DNA of 64,000 nucleotides from Nephrocerus scutellatus (taxonomy: Eukaryota > Arthropoda > Insecta > Diptera > Pipunculidae): assembly GCA_947095585.1 (NCBI GenBank), contig OX352761.1, positions 132,834,277 through 132,898,276 of the forward strand. The letters are read 5' to 3'. Below the pieces are notes generated by a model, which did not search any database, had not been told where the DNA came from, and saw only the letters and a program-made list of their open reading frames with translations. Shown here piece after piece: positions 1 through 9,626 of this stretch (position 1 is its first letter; each line of letters begins with the position of its first letter). The translations under genes and the position numbers were made by a program.

Positions 1-1002
1 CTTACTTACATAAAATAGAAAGCCCCTTTTAGTACCAGTAGTGGCTTAGTACATGCGCAAGTCTTTTAACCAATACCGTTATAAAAAATTAAGGTTTTTA
101 ACGACATAATTACCAATACACGATGTGTGTGGCGCTAATGCCGATTAACCGTAATCTTGTTACCGCCTCAAAATGCCCTTAACTTGAAGTTGTAGCATCG
201 CACCTTTTAAACCTCTGGACGGCGTCTCTAACTAATATGGGCAAAGTGGAACTAAGGTAACACAATTAAATAGAACATCGTTTGGTGGATCAGATTCACT
301 TAAAGTTGTAATATTACGCAGAGTAACTCATGTAATTAAAGAAGTGATGGTAGAATTGAAATTCTTTTCTGTCTGCTGTCTGATGCTGATGCTGGGGTTA
401 GAGCATTTTCTTCTTGAAATTATTGCTCCCCCCATCAGCTTAACTAGTATATTACTGATCTGGATCGTAATAGATCATTTGGGATTTAATAACAAGGCTA
501 TGTTGCCGATAGTCGGAGAAGTTACATGAAACAGCAACAGCTACTGACAGAGCAGAGTCGGCGGGGCAGCGATTTAGCTTCATTGTCTTATATACTCGCA
601 GATTCGAATTGGACTTGCCAACAACTGGTATAGAGGCTATATGAATGCATTTCCAGCAATTCCTGTTTATACCGTATTCGTATCTATATGATGGCAATTC
701 AGATGGCACAGTGGGCTCACAAGAAGCATTTCAGCTGCATTTTTTGTTGCCATAGTTTTCCATCCGAAGTGGACATTTAGTTTTGCTGTCAACTTATAAA
801 TATACGCTGACATTATTAAGATGAGTGACAAAAACTTAAAGGGTAGATTCATGGGTTTATTACGTAATGGGGGATCATTTATGACTACATGCAGTGGTCA
901 TAGCGTGTTAAGGGAAAGAAACGAGGTCTTTACTTTATATCAGTTCCCCTCACGAACGGAAAATGGCAAACATTTGAAAATTTGACATATAATGTAATAT
1001 CA
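1..1002. other. Unassigned AT-rich DNA
   Basis: Only short open frames of up to 85 codons occur, with no domain I recognise and no convincing splice signals. I see no repeat shared with the rest of the window. Confidence 0.4.
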
Positions 1003-1136
1003 GTTATTACTCGCGGATGTTTGTTAGACATTCGCAAGATGTGGGACCGTGAAAATGTGTTTTGTGTTTTTTTTAGATTTGAACTTTGAACCTCCCACCC
1101 AGAAGTTTTACGCACTATCGTTGGAGCCATGGCGCC
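1003..1136 (-). repeat. tRNA-derived SINE, 5' part
   Basis: Read on the minus strand this is the tRNA-like head (starting GGCGCCATGGCTCC) followed by the start of the body shared with the full-length copy at 8656-8947, including the stretch complementary to GTTATTACTC and the block around TTCGCAAGATGTGGGACCGTG. The copy is cut at about 1003, where the second half of the body would begin. It is diverged, and the B box is degraded. Assignment rests on alignment by eye to the other SINE copies. Confidence 0.6.
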
Positions 1137-2162
1137 TGCAGCTTACCCTTTGACTGTTGGAAAAATACCACCTGTCCCAGGAGATTTGCCTATGCCGAGA
1201 TCATTTAAAACTGTTGGAGTACTAAACTAAATCTCATCCACAGAGTATTCGATACTCAATAGTACCAGGCTACCAGAGTTATTGTACAATGAAATTGGTA
1301 TTGAATTCGTAATTGGTATGTAAAGTAGTCGTTCGATTTGAAGACTTTACTCCCACTGTGCCATAAAATCCCTGCATTGATGCACAAAACATGTGCACAT
1401 GCGTGAAATTTACTCCTTCATTCTAATCGTTCGGTGTGTCCGCTGGTGTTCGGTTCATATTTTCTTTTTGGAATTTTATATTTCCATTGGACATAAGAAT
1501 GAAAAGGTGAGTAGAGCAGTGTTACTGTTGTACTTTTCATCATCATAATCATAAATAAAGGTAGCGAAGCAGCGCTGTGCAGGTGGATGATAATTTGGCT
1601 GATCGGTGCGGCCTGCTTTGCATAATACATAGACTGACATTAGACCCAACTTGCTAAGAAACAAAAACAGCCTTAATGCCGTGGTATGTTGAAGTGCAAC
1701 TATTGCCAGGCTAAGTCTGGCCAGCCGGCCGGCGATCATACGCATCGTTGCCCATATAAGAGTACTGGTATATGATAATCGAATTCCGTCGTTAAGCACA
1801 TTTCCCTCGCCATTTCTTTTCTAAGCTACAACTTGTTACGTTCGCGTCGTTTGCATAGAAACCCACGGCTACCACATGAGTTATTGACTTTTTAGAGGTT
1901 TTAATTTAATGACAGACTACATGCACGCGGAACTTTAGCGCGATTATTTAACCTTATCCTCTTGTTTTTAAAAGATTTGGTACATTTGTAAATAAATTTT
2001 AAAGACCTTAGTTGGAATTAACATCCCAATCTTGGTATTTTTGTATTTTGGTCTACTAATTTTTTTTTAAATTCTCTATAGTTAGTCTAAAACAAGTAAC
2101 TGTAAAAAGCTTCGTTTTTCGGGTACTAACTTTTATGTATACATCGAAACACGCCACAGAGT
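1137..2162. other. Unassigned DNA
   Basis: The longest frame is 107 codons on the minus strand (1476-1799), with no recognisable motif. The last 150 bases are very A/T-rich and include AAATTCTCTATAGTTAG at about 2071. This resembles the terminal motif of the repeat-bearing elements at 26.55 and 48.59 kb, but it is too short to call. Confidence 0.4.
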
Positions 2163-2206
2163 CAAAAACAGATATTTGGTAATAATCGCCAAAATATCTG
2201 TTTTTG
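2163..2206. repeat. Inverted repeat / hairpin (17-bp arms)
   Basis: The left arm 2163-2179 (CAAAAACAGATATTTGG) is the reverse complement of the right arm 2189-2206 except for one extra base in an A/T run. The loop is 9 bases. It lies just outside the mariner relic. No host gene gives it a reading; it could be a transposon terminus or a transcribed hairpin. Confidence 0.7.
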
Positions 2207-2337
2207 AGGTCAAAGTTATTACAAAGTGTTTTTTTTTTATTTCACGCTTCACACACGCCACACTCGTCAAACGCAGGATATCAAAATTGGCCCTTGACAT
2301 TGAGCCGCTTACAGGTCATGCGGAAGCTTATAGCTTA

Positions 2338-3240
2338 TAAAGGGTGGTCAATTTTAAAGTTTGTTTTTAAAAACGCTATAAAATGAGGATGTATTAATAT
2401 GGTTTTGGAAGTTTTTTTTTTATTGTGAAGGTTGAATTCTCCGATTTAAAGCTGGAATGTTCTCTGGACTATCCGCATAACATCTATCCTCAACGGCACC
2501 CAGTAGAAAAAAGTCCATCGGCTTCAAATCTCAGTTCCGCGCAGGCCAATTGACATCTTCAAAACGGCTTATTATAAAAAAAAACGGATTATATGGCATG
2601 TGGCGCCATCTTGTTGAAACCAAAGGTCGTCCACATTCATGGTGTCGATAATAGGTGGTCAGCTGCTTCTGCTCTGTAATGGTCGCCATTGACGGTAACG
2701 ACGTTTCCAGCAGCGTTTTCGAAGAAAAATGGGCCACCACTCCAAAATCCAAGCACAACTGTCGCTCATTGTGGGTGAATTGCCTTCTGTACGATTACGT
2801 GTGGCTGTTTCGAACCCCAAATCGGCCAGTTCTGCTTGTTTACATAGCCTCCGAGATGAAAATGCACTTCATCTGAATAGATGATTTTCGATCAAAATCG
2901 ACGTCATTATCAAGCTAGTATATGGCCCGCAGAGAACAGATATCGAAGCTGCTGGTAATTTGCTTTCAACTCCTTAGCCATCTGAACCTTGTAAGCGAAT
3001 AAACCGTGGTCTTTTTTGCACTATTCTGCTCAGGCTGGTGCGACTAATAACCAGTTTCTGCTATTGGCATCGAGTTGAGGTCGATGGATTCTGTTCCACA
3101 CTATGGGCCACAGCGCAATATTCCCGGGCGTGCGACCTGTCCGAGCTCAGGGACCTCTGGCGTCTGGCGGGAAAATTTGAGTCAACGTATGCACTTCATA
3201 ATAGGAAACTAAGGAAACTCAAAGAGTAACGAGAATATTG
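2338..3240 (-). pseudogene. Mariner/Tc1-superfamily transposase relic (copy 1)
   Basis: A DDE transposase that would cut and paste its own element. On the minus strand the conserved blocks occur in order but in different frames: a VQMAKELKA-type linker (about 2960), SDEVHFHLGGYVNKQNW with the first catalytic Asp (codon 2871-2873), FQQDGATCHI with the second Asp (codon 2608-2610), ISRFEDVNWP, and DLKPMDFFYW with the third Asp (codon 2513-2515). So all three catalytic Asp codons survive while the frame is broken by stops and shifts. GGGTGGTCAATTTTAAAG near 2340 resembles the terminal inverted repeat of this group and would be the 3' end. The 5' terminus beyond 3240 was not found. Non-functional. 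Confidence 0.85.
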
Positions 3241-3778
3241 CGACTGCAGCCACGGATGCAAGTGAGATCCCAAATTTGTTGATTACACGTTGATCTCAGA
3301 AACTGAGCATTTCTTTCAATTTAATAGTATGGATATTAATAAGTTTTTCTTATTAGTTCAATTGTTTTATAATTTTTTTATAACATTAATTTAATAGGGA
3401 AATCCGTTTCAATTTATAGTATCTTCCATACTGAGTTTATAGGGTAACATTATTATTTTAGTATTCTATAATTATAAATAGGAAATATCTGATTAAATTA
3501 ATGATGTACATCCTTTTGATCCCATAGGGTTTACTATAGCCTAATGTAATACAGTATGCATACTAATGTTTTAATGAGTTCAACGTATTAAAAGCAATAG
3601 GTAATACTATTTGATAAATAGGAATTCCCTATTACTATCAGTTTTGACGTGACAGCGTCTCACTCCAAGGTTTAAGGTATAGTTGGTATACACATTACTT
3701 ACAATCTGGGATAATATACTGTTAGGGTAATTAACCTCAGCCCATCTAAGTGCATGTTTTAGTGTCACTCAAATAAAG
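3241..3778. other. Unassigned AT-rich DNA
   Basis: Very A/T-rich between 3300 and 3640, with no open frame of note. Nothing recognised between the mariner relic and the SINE. Confidence 0.4.
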
Positions 3779-4060
3779 CGAGCGGCATGGCTATAGTGGT
3801 TAATGCGTTGGACTTCTGAGCAGGAGGTTCCATGTTCGAAAACATAAAAAGTTTTTTTCACGGTTCCACCTTTCGCGAATATCATACAAACGTCCGAGAT
3901 TAATAACTGTCAGTGAATGTTTCTCAATTCACCTTTCGGATGGGATTTAAATTGGAGGTCCGTTCCATTTGTGTGCAAAAATATAACACGCACAACACGA
4001 ATGGTCGCGAGAAGCTAGGCCTTTGATCGCAACGGTGTGTAGCGCTAAATATTATTATTA
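3779..4060 (+). repeat. tRNA-derived SINE, near full length (diverged)
   Basis: The head 3779-3845 has an A-box-like GGCTATAGTGGTTAATGCG and a weakened B box around ATGTTCGAAAACAT. The body follows the family pattern: TTTTTCACGGTTCCACC, a TTCGCGAATAT block, CAAACGTCCGAGA, CATTTGTGTGCAAAAATAT, and GGTCGCGAGAAGCTAGGC. It ends in ATTATTATTA. The head has no trace of a working tRNA. The family would be transcribed by RNA polymerase III from the internal boxes and moved by a LINE partner (family knowledge). Confidence 0.85.
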
Positions 4061-4500
4061 AACAGTGTGATACATCGCAGCTGGTACACATCCACCTTTG
4101 GTGCTTTTTACAGCAACAGAGAGGACACCGAACGAATTGATGTTTTTATCGGTAGATGCATTGCTGAACATTTTATCTGATCTGGGAGATTCTGTAAAGT
4201 GTTTTATAATTTCAAGCTTAAATTTTATGAATGGTCTATTGTAGCTTTAAAATGTTGCCAAAATGAACATTGTACAAGTGTATCACCTGAATAATGACAA
4301 GATTTAAGATTTGCAACTGAAAAAATCCAACTAAGCCGGTTGGATATATATAGGATATAGATACAAATTACAAAAACAAATAAGTTCTTGATGTGATAAG
4401 TAAGTTCACTGTTCCGCTGACATCAGCAACACATACGCAAATGCTTCAATTTATTAGATCTGTGTGTATGTGTTGAGCAAAATTTAATCTGATAAATATC
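4061..4500. other. Unassigned DNA
   Basis: No frame, repeat or RNA recognised between the SINE and the LINE fragment. Confidence 0.4.
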
Positions 4501-4790
4501 TTGCAGAATCCACTTACTCCGTCGGAGTGGCCACGTGGTTACAAAAATTCTCTCAATACAGCAGACAGAAACTTAATGGGGATCTTCAGTGCATTGGTGC
4601 TATCTGATCTTCTGACGGGTAGAATGTTTCTATCGCCGATTCACCTGATCGCCGTGCATCGTTCCAGAATATTTATTTCTTTTAATTATAAAATCACATT
4701 TTATGGTAATGGGACAAGATCTGTTTGTACTCGTATATTGACAGGGAACGCATATCCTACCAATGTGAACTAAGCATTCTAAATAGATCC
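4501..4790 (+). pseudogene. Jockey-like LINE ORF2, C-terminal fragment
   Basis: The 90-codon frame carries ALVLSDLLTGRM followed by a spaced pattern (HLIAVHRSRIFISF, ITFYGNG, VCTRILTGN). This fits the region after the reverse transcriptase in Jockey-type LINEs, where a 'DLLTGRID...NLYVPSR...NYG...MCR' pattern is usual. There is no reverse transcriptase upstream and no 3' tail, so this is an isolated scrap. The assignment is from the residue pattern only; similarity is modest. Confidence 0.45.
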
Positions 4791-5608
4791 ACTCACTGCT
4801 CAAGACAATAATCATTGGGGATGATCTCGAAAAGGCAATCACACACACCACGTTTGTGGTAATCTCTAAATACGCCTACGACAGTTGTCGGTCGTTGTTC
4901 CCAAAAGTCACACGTACAAACAGTTCGGTAGTCTCGCTGGATACAGTTCCGCCAGCGCGTGCAATCGAATTAATTTCAATAATTTATTTTGAAAGAAAAA
5001 CGCAAATTCGCAATCGAATAGAGGAGCATCATAGACGCAGACTCTGCCATGCTTTATTATAATATAAAGTGTGTGGTCACAGAATGTACCTCCTAATAGC
5101 CAAGGCCAGGAATGCCAGCCCTGATTCGTGGGGAATAAATTTCAGATAATAGACGTCGTCTATTATCTATCGTTTTGTTTGTGATAAGAAGACGTGCGCC
5201 TTCTTGCCTAGACACACGCACACACATTACTCGAGCATAATCACTGTCCTGGAATCGCGACTCAGCTCTGGTGCCCTGTTACATCGATCGCAGCATAGCT
5301 ACTAGTAGCTCTTGTTAAGCTCGCAAAAATGAGATAGCATCTGAGCTGGTGAATCGGTAAATCTTATTGCATGCGCCTGCGATAAGGACGACGGGTGCAC
5401 GAATATGGTGTGGAGGAGCGAGCGATTTAGACCCAACTCGCACTGGAATAGATTTGTTTAGCGCAAGATATGGGGCTCTCTCAATTGGTAGTTTTGCTTT
5501 TGATCGTGCGATTTCTGGGTTTACACACTTCCGACCTATGTCCCCAAGCGTTCCGTTGTTTTTTGGTGTGTTGCGTTTTTTTTTCGTGTTTCTAGATACT
5601 ACTTCATC
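4791..5608. other. Unassigned DNA with one perfect palindrome
   Basis: A perfect 11-bp inverted repeat with a 3-base spacer lies at 5144-5168 (AGATAATAGAC / GTCTATTATCT, centred on a GACGTC). The rest shows no recognised element. The 5367-5654 frame of 95 codons has no known domain. Confidence 0.45.
5144..5168. repeat. Perfect 11-bp inverted repeat
   Basis: The arms 5144-5154 and 5158-5168 are exact reverse complements around GTC; the centre contains GACGTC. It could be a symmetric protein-binding site or a chance or microdeletion product. Nothing nearby decides between these. Confidence 0.8.
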
Positions 5609-5632
5609 ATGGGCAAGCTTCCGCGTAAGTAT
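5609..5632 (+). other. Candidate first coding mini-exon with splice donor
   Basis: ATCATGGGCAAGCTTCCGC is followed directly by GTAAGTATG. The ATG at 5609-5611 has a reasonable context, and the donor at 5625 matches the consensus almost perfectly. The exon would encode MGKLP plus one base (phase 1). A pyrimidine-rich stretch precedes it. I cannot find the next exon and do not recognise the protein. A chance match is quite possible. Confidence 0.2.
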
Positions 5633-6430
5633 GGACTATAAAATTAAAAAATAATTACCTTGAGCTGCTTAATTTATGTAGTCCGGTAATTTTTTTTTTA
5701 ACAAGGACAGTTAACAAGTTTGTTGGTGTTGAACATACTTGTGAGTGAACTCAGACTTTGTTGTATCGTTGCCTTTGGAGGAAGACCTTTTTGTGTTTTC
5801 TCTTTTCGAAGACAGGTTGCATTTATATGGTTATATTTTAATACATCTTTTGGCGTAGGTAGTTAACAACATAAAGGTTTTTTCGGGATAAAGTACTCTG
5901 GATGCCATAAGTTATGGAACACATCACCATCATCGTGTTTAGCTATACAATTTGGGTCCGGTTCTGGTTTCCCACGAAAAATATCTCCACCCGTTATGAT
6001 TTCGAGCCCATGTCAACCTGTTTGGTATCTCTGAATTACCTCTTATCCGCGTTCCAGAGGAAAAGCTGAAAATTTTCCTTTTTCTGCCTAAGGGTAAAAA
6101 TCTGATCAGTTTTTGATTTGCCTGAAATGAAGCCACACTGTTAGGGGATAATAATAACTTTAGCGTATGAAGCTATATCTTATATTGACGGATAGGGGAG
6201 AACGCGGTACCAAACAACATTATCCCGCAATAATTGCTGCACGTTGTGGTACATCCTAAGTTTTATATGTGGCAAAGGCTGTCTCTTCTCCAGTCTTCTG
6301 GCATCGTTTCTTTTTCCCATATTTGCACTATCAGTAGGTCATGAATCTGCCAAAAATTCTTGACTACTTATCTATAATCTTTCCTGCTCAAAACGTTGAA
6401 CGAATTTAAGACTATCACATAAGACTAAGT
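5633..6430. other. Unassigned DNA
   Basis: No clear element. The minus-strand frame 5939-6136 has no domain I recognise. Confidence 0.35.
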
Positions 6431-7099
6431 TTTGAAGATATGGCTGTATCAAAATGCCAGCATGCTTACCTTAAAGGAAGGTCTACAGAGACAGCCCTTT
6501 ACAAAGTATTACGCGCGACTGAATACACCCTTTAATTTAAACAATACACCCTTGCCACTTTCCTCGATATAGAAGGCACCTTTAACAATGTCCACATTAG
6601 TGCCATCCAGGAGACACTTACCTAGTTAGGGGTGGAGAAACTCCTATTACATTGGATCATGTTCATGCTAGATCGCAGGAAATTCCATGTTTATCAGGGC
6701 AGTAGTAGTATCACCAAATCAGTCGACAGAGGCACTCCCCAAGGATGGGTAATATCACCCTTACTGTGGTTGTTGGTAATAAACAAGCTCAGCTGGAAGT
6801 CGAATATAGAATTTAAGGCTAAGAAAGCATGTATTGCTCTATATGCTAGCAACAAAACCATTGGTAAGAAATGGGGATTGCAGCCGAAGAAGGATCTGTG
6901 GCTGTACACAGCGGTTGTGCATTATACCTTTTGCAGGAGTTGCTTGAATATGAATGAGAGAGAAACTCTCATTTATTATCATTATCTGGCGGGCTTCCAA
7001 TTCCGCAAATGGAGTAATACCTTCTTTGCCGACCTGAAGGAGCTTTCGAGTTACGGAATCACCGATCTGATATCTATGCTACAGGTCGGATATAATTAA
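6431..7099 (+). pseudogene. LINE ORF2 relic, reverse transcriptase with in-frame deletions
   Basis: From 6440 the translation follows an insect LINE reverse transcriptase: QHAYLKGRSTETALYKV, then FLDIEGTFNNVHISAI in a second frame, then a 155-codon open frame (6632-7099) with VDRGTPQGWVISPLLW. In that frame GTPQG runs straight into KAKKACIALYASNKTIGKKWGL (thumb region) and LWLYTAVV, so the palm with the catalytic YADD is missing. The frame then runs into NMNERETL...FFADLKELSS, which is the C-terminal end of such ORFs, so the RNase H region is also gone. The frame stays open across both joins. It resembles the R1/LOA/Jockey-like group; the exact clade is not resolved. Catalytically dead. Confidence 0.8.
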
Positions 7100-8655
7100 C
7101 CTTACTTTTTATTCCATGAGATCTCTTAATGACTCAAGCGCTATTTGAGGCCTACGATAAGACTGCGAAGACCAACACTCTACCTATTTACCTACTTCAT
7201 AAATTAAATTAAAATGTTTACCTTTGTGTTAAAGACAAGTGCAACAATTGTTATATAACGAATACTTTTAGGATTACACCTTCCACTAAATTTTGCAACA
7301 ATCTTTGTATTGCGTTGCATACTTTTAGGGTAATTATTAGAATTGTTGAAAATTTCAAGATTTCGGTATGTCGTGCAGTTTTGTTGTGTAGCTTTTTTTA
7401 TAATAAACTATTTGGTACAGCAAATGAAATTCACTGAGTTTTCGTCGACAATGGTCCACTCGTTAAAAGAACAAAATACTACAAGTGGGGCTTGTAACAA
7501 ATTTGAATTATATTAACCACCGATCTATTGTGAGATTTCGCTCTTCCCACAATATAAAAATATAATGTCTTGCATTTTCAATCCAATATCTATATAAATA
7601 ATAAACATCTATAATATCTTCAATAAAATACATTCACAGAGATATGTATTTTAACACTAACTTCACATGGCATACTTCACAGAGCCTCTTAACCTTCTGG
7701 AACAAAAATCTCAAAGATAAAAATTGCAGCCGATCAACCGATTGATCGTCCGCTGATTGCATTGCACTTTCAATAGAGGGAATTGCCGTTGCTATGTAAT
7801 TGCAAATCCTTTAACGTTTTAAAATGAATTGCACCACGACGATGCAAAGAGGAAGGTAGCTGATTGCTTCAACAGAAAAGATGACATCGCAATTGAAATG
7901 CTTGTGCTCCGCTCCTTCTGCGATGATCGGCGCAAAGGTATACAATTTAATGTCGCGTATCTATTTATACTCGTATAAATATGGGATCTGCTATTCATTT
8001 TTATGCAAATGCAAAGATATTAGTCGCCGACTACAATCGATGCGGCCGACCCGACGCAAAGCGACCAAGTCACGGTAGTCAAAATGCCCTCGTGGAGCGC
8101 ATTTTAAACATATTCTCAAGCGATTTTTGACATCTAAATGAGCCGATCGCATGCCAAATGTGTCTTGTTGCAGGATTAGTGAAAAACAAGATTAGTGAAA
8201 AGCGCGCGATTCAGCTGGCCGAGCGAACGACCATCGCAGAAACAAAAGTGGCTTAGGGATTCACTGAGTATGGTTTGAAATTGACTGGAATCGCTTATAT
8301 AAGTATGAATATACATTCCAGAAAAGGTAGGTAGATGCAAAAAATTGTTAATGCGTGCAATCAAATAAAAGAAATAATAGATAGATACTCAAACAGCCAT
8401 ACAGAATGCAACGTAACCCACAACCAATAATATTTGAACCCAATATACCTTAAAAGCACAAAAGTCCTAATGAATGAATTAAATTCCTTTAGGAGTTTCA
8501 TAATGGAAGGTTCTACCTACGATTTAGTTACAAAAAATATATAATATTCCATTGCATTTTCGGTGGCAATAAGTCGATGTTGTTTTTTTGTCGTCTGCAA
8601 TCCAAAAACAAGGAGTTATAGAAAATATTTGTCAATAAGAGGGAGCATAAGATAA
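7100..8655. other. Unassigned DNA
   Basis: About 1.5 kb with no TE or gene recognised. Frames at 7881-8078 (+) and 8176-8364 (-) lack motifs. This may be single-copy DNA. Confidence 0.35.
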
Positions 8656-8947
8656 GTGGGCGCCGTAGCTCAGTGGAAATGAACATTGCTGCTGAGCAGG
8701 AGGTTTGTGGTGCGAATCCTAGCAACACCAAAAGTATTTTTCACGGTGTCACACCTCTCGCGAATGGGTGACAAACGTTCCGAGAGTAATAACTTTTCAC
8801 GGCTTCTCAATTCGCCATTTGGATCCGGCCTTGAATTGCAGGTCCCTTTTATTTGTGTCCAAAAATATACATGCACAGAACAAATGGTCGCGAGAAGCTA
8901 GGCCTTGGACCGCAATGGTCTGCGCGCCGAATAATATTATTATTATT
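8656..8947 (+). repeat. tRNA-derived SINE, full length (best copy)
   Basis: The tRNA-like head starts GGGCGCCGTAGCTCAGTGG (A box) and has GGTGCGAATCC (B box) at about 8709-8719. The roughly 205-bp body carries TTTTTCACGGTGTCACACC, CTCTCGCGAATGGGTGACA, AGAGTAATAACTTTTCACGG, TTCGCCATTTGGATCCGG, GGTCGCGAGAAGCTAGG and CCTTGGACCGCAATGG. The 3' tail is ATT repeats. Short direct repeats AGATAA at 8650-8655 and 8948-8953 may be the target-site duplication. Transcription would be by RNA polymerase III (family knowledge). No homology of the tail to a LINE in this window was seen, so the mobilising partner is unknown. Confidence 0.9.
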
Positions 8948-8953
8948 AGATAA

Positions 8954-9284
8954 CAAACTCAACAGGTGAGCTGGCGTATAGATTTCTATTATTTCTATTA
9001 TACTTCAATAGCGCATATGCAGAGTCTCAGCAAAAACGAAATGTCTCCAGATTGGACACTCGACGATAAACAAATCCTTAAAGAATTATGGGTATACTTG
9101 ATTACACTATGCCCCTTTTTTCCTTTAAGGTTTTTGGACTATATGCCTCTCCAGATAATTCTTAAGTTCCCTGCAAAGAGAACGGTCGTGAGGAATACTT
9201 ACAGGACGCTGTCTTTTCGGGAAACTTCTGCGAAGGCTGGGTCTCGTATTTAATCACTTCTATAGAAAGTTGAACAACGTGGAG
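8954..9284 (+). other. Unassigned DNA with a 95-codon open frame
   Basis: The frame 8966-9253 has no motif I recognise. It sits between the SINE and the mariner 3' end. Confidence 0.3.
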
Positions 9285-9626
9285 GAGGAGCAGACTTTAG
9301 TTCACTTTCACTGCAGAAATGGACAACCAGACCTCGTAAGATTGATTTGAGGCCTCTGGACATTATTATTTGCGGCTATTGCAATTCCGTGGTCTATGCC
9401 AACAAGCTAGAGACTTTAGACGTCCTCGAAACCAACATCGAATGAAGAATTAGCGCCCGAGTTATGCGAAAAAGTCATGACAAATTGGGTACAACGCATT
9501 CACAAGTGCAGACATTTTTGTGCAGGATATTTGATTGGTGTTGTATTTAAAAATTAATGGCATCGGTAGTATGTCGCAAACACAAGCGGTTTTATTTAAA
9601 AAACAATATGGGCCACTCCATTAGAG
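9285..9626 (+). pseudogene. Mariner-superfamily transposase, 3' end (copy 2)
   Basis: The sequence starts in the block before the third catalytic Asp, then has LRPLDIIICGYCNSVVYANK, which corresponds to the usual D-L-T-P-L-D-F-F-L-W-G pattern. LETLDVLETNIE and VMTNWVQRIHKCRH follow, and then the C-terminus. There is a stop after ETNIE and a frameshift. AATATGGGCCACTCC at about 9609 would be the terminal inverted repeat at the 3' end. The N-terminal two thirds, including the first two Asp, are absent. Confidence 0.75.
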
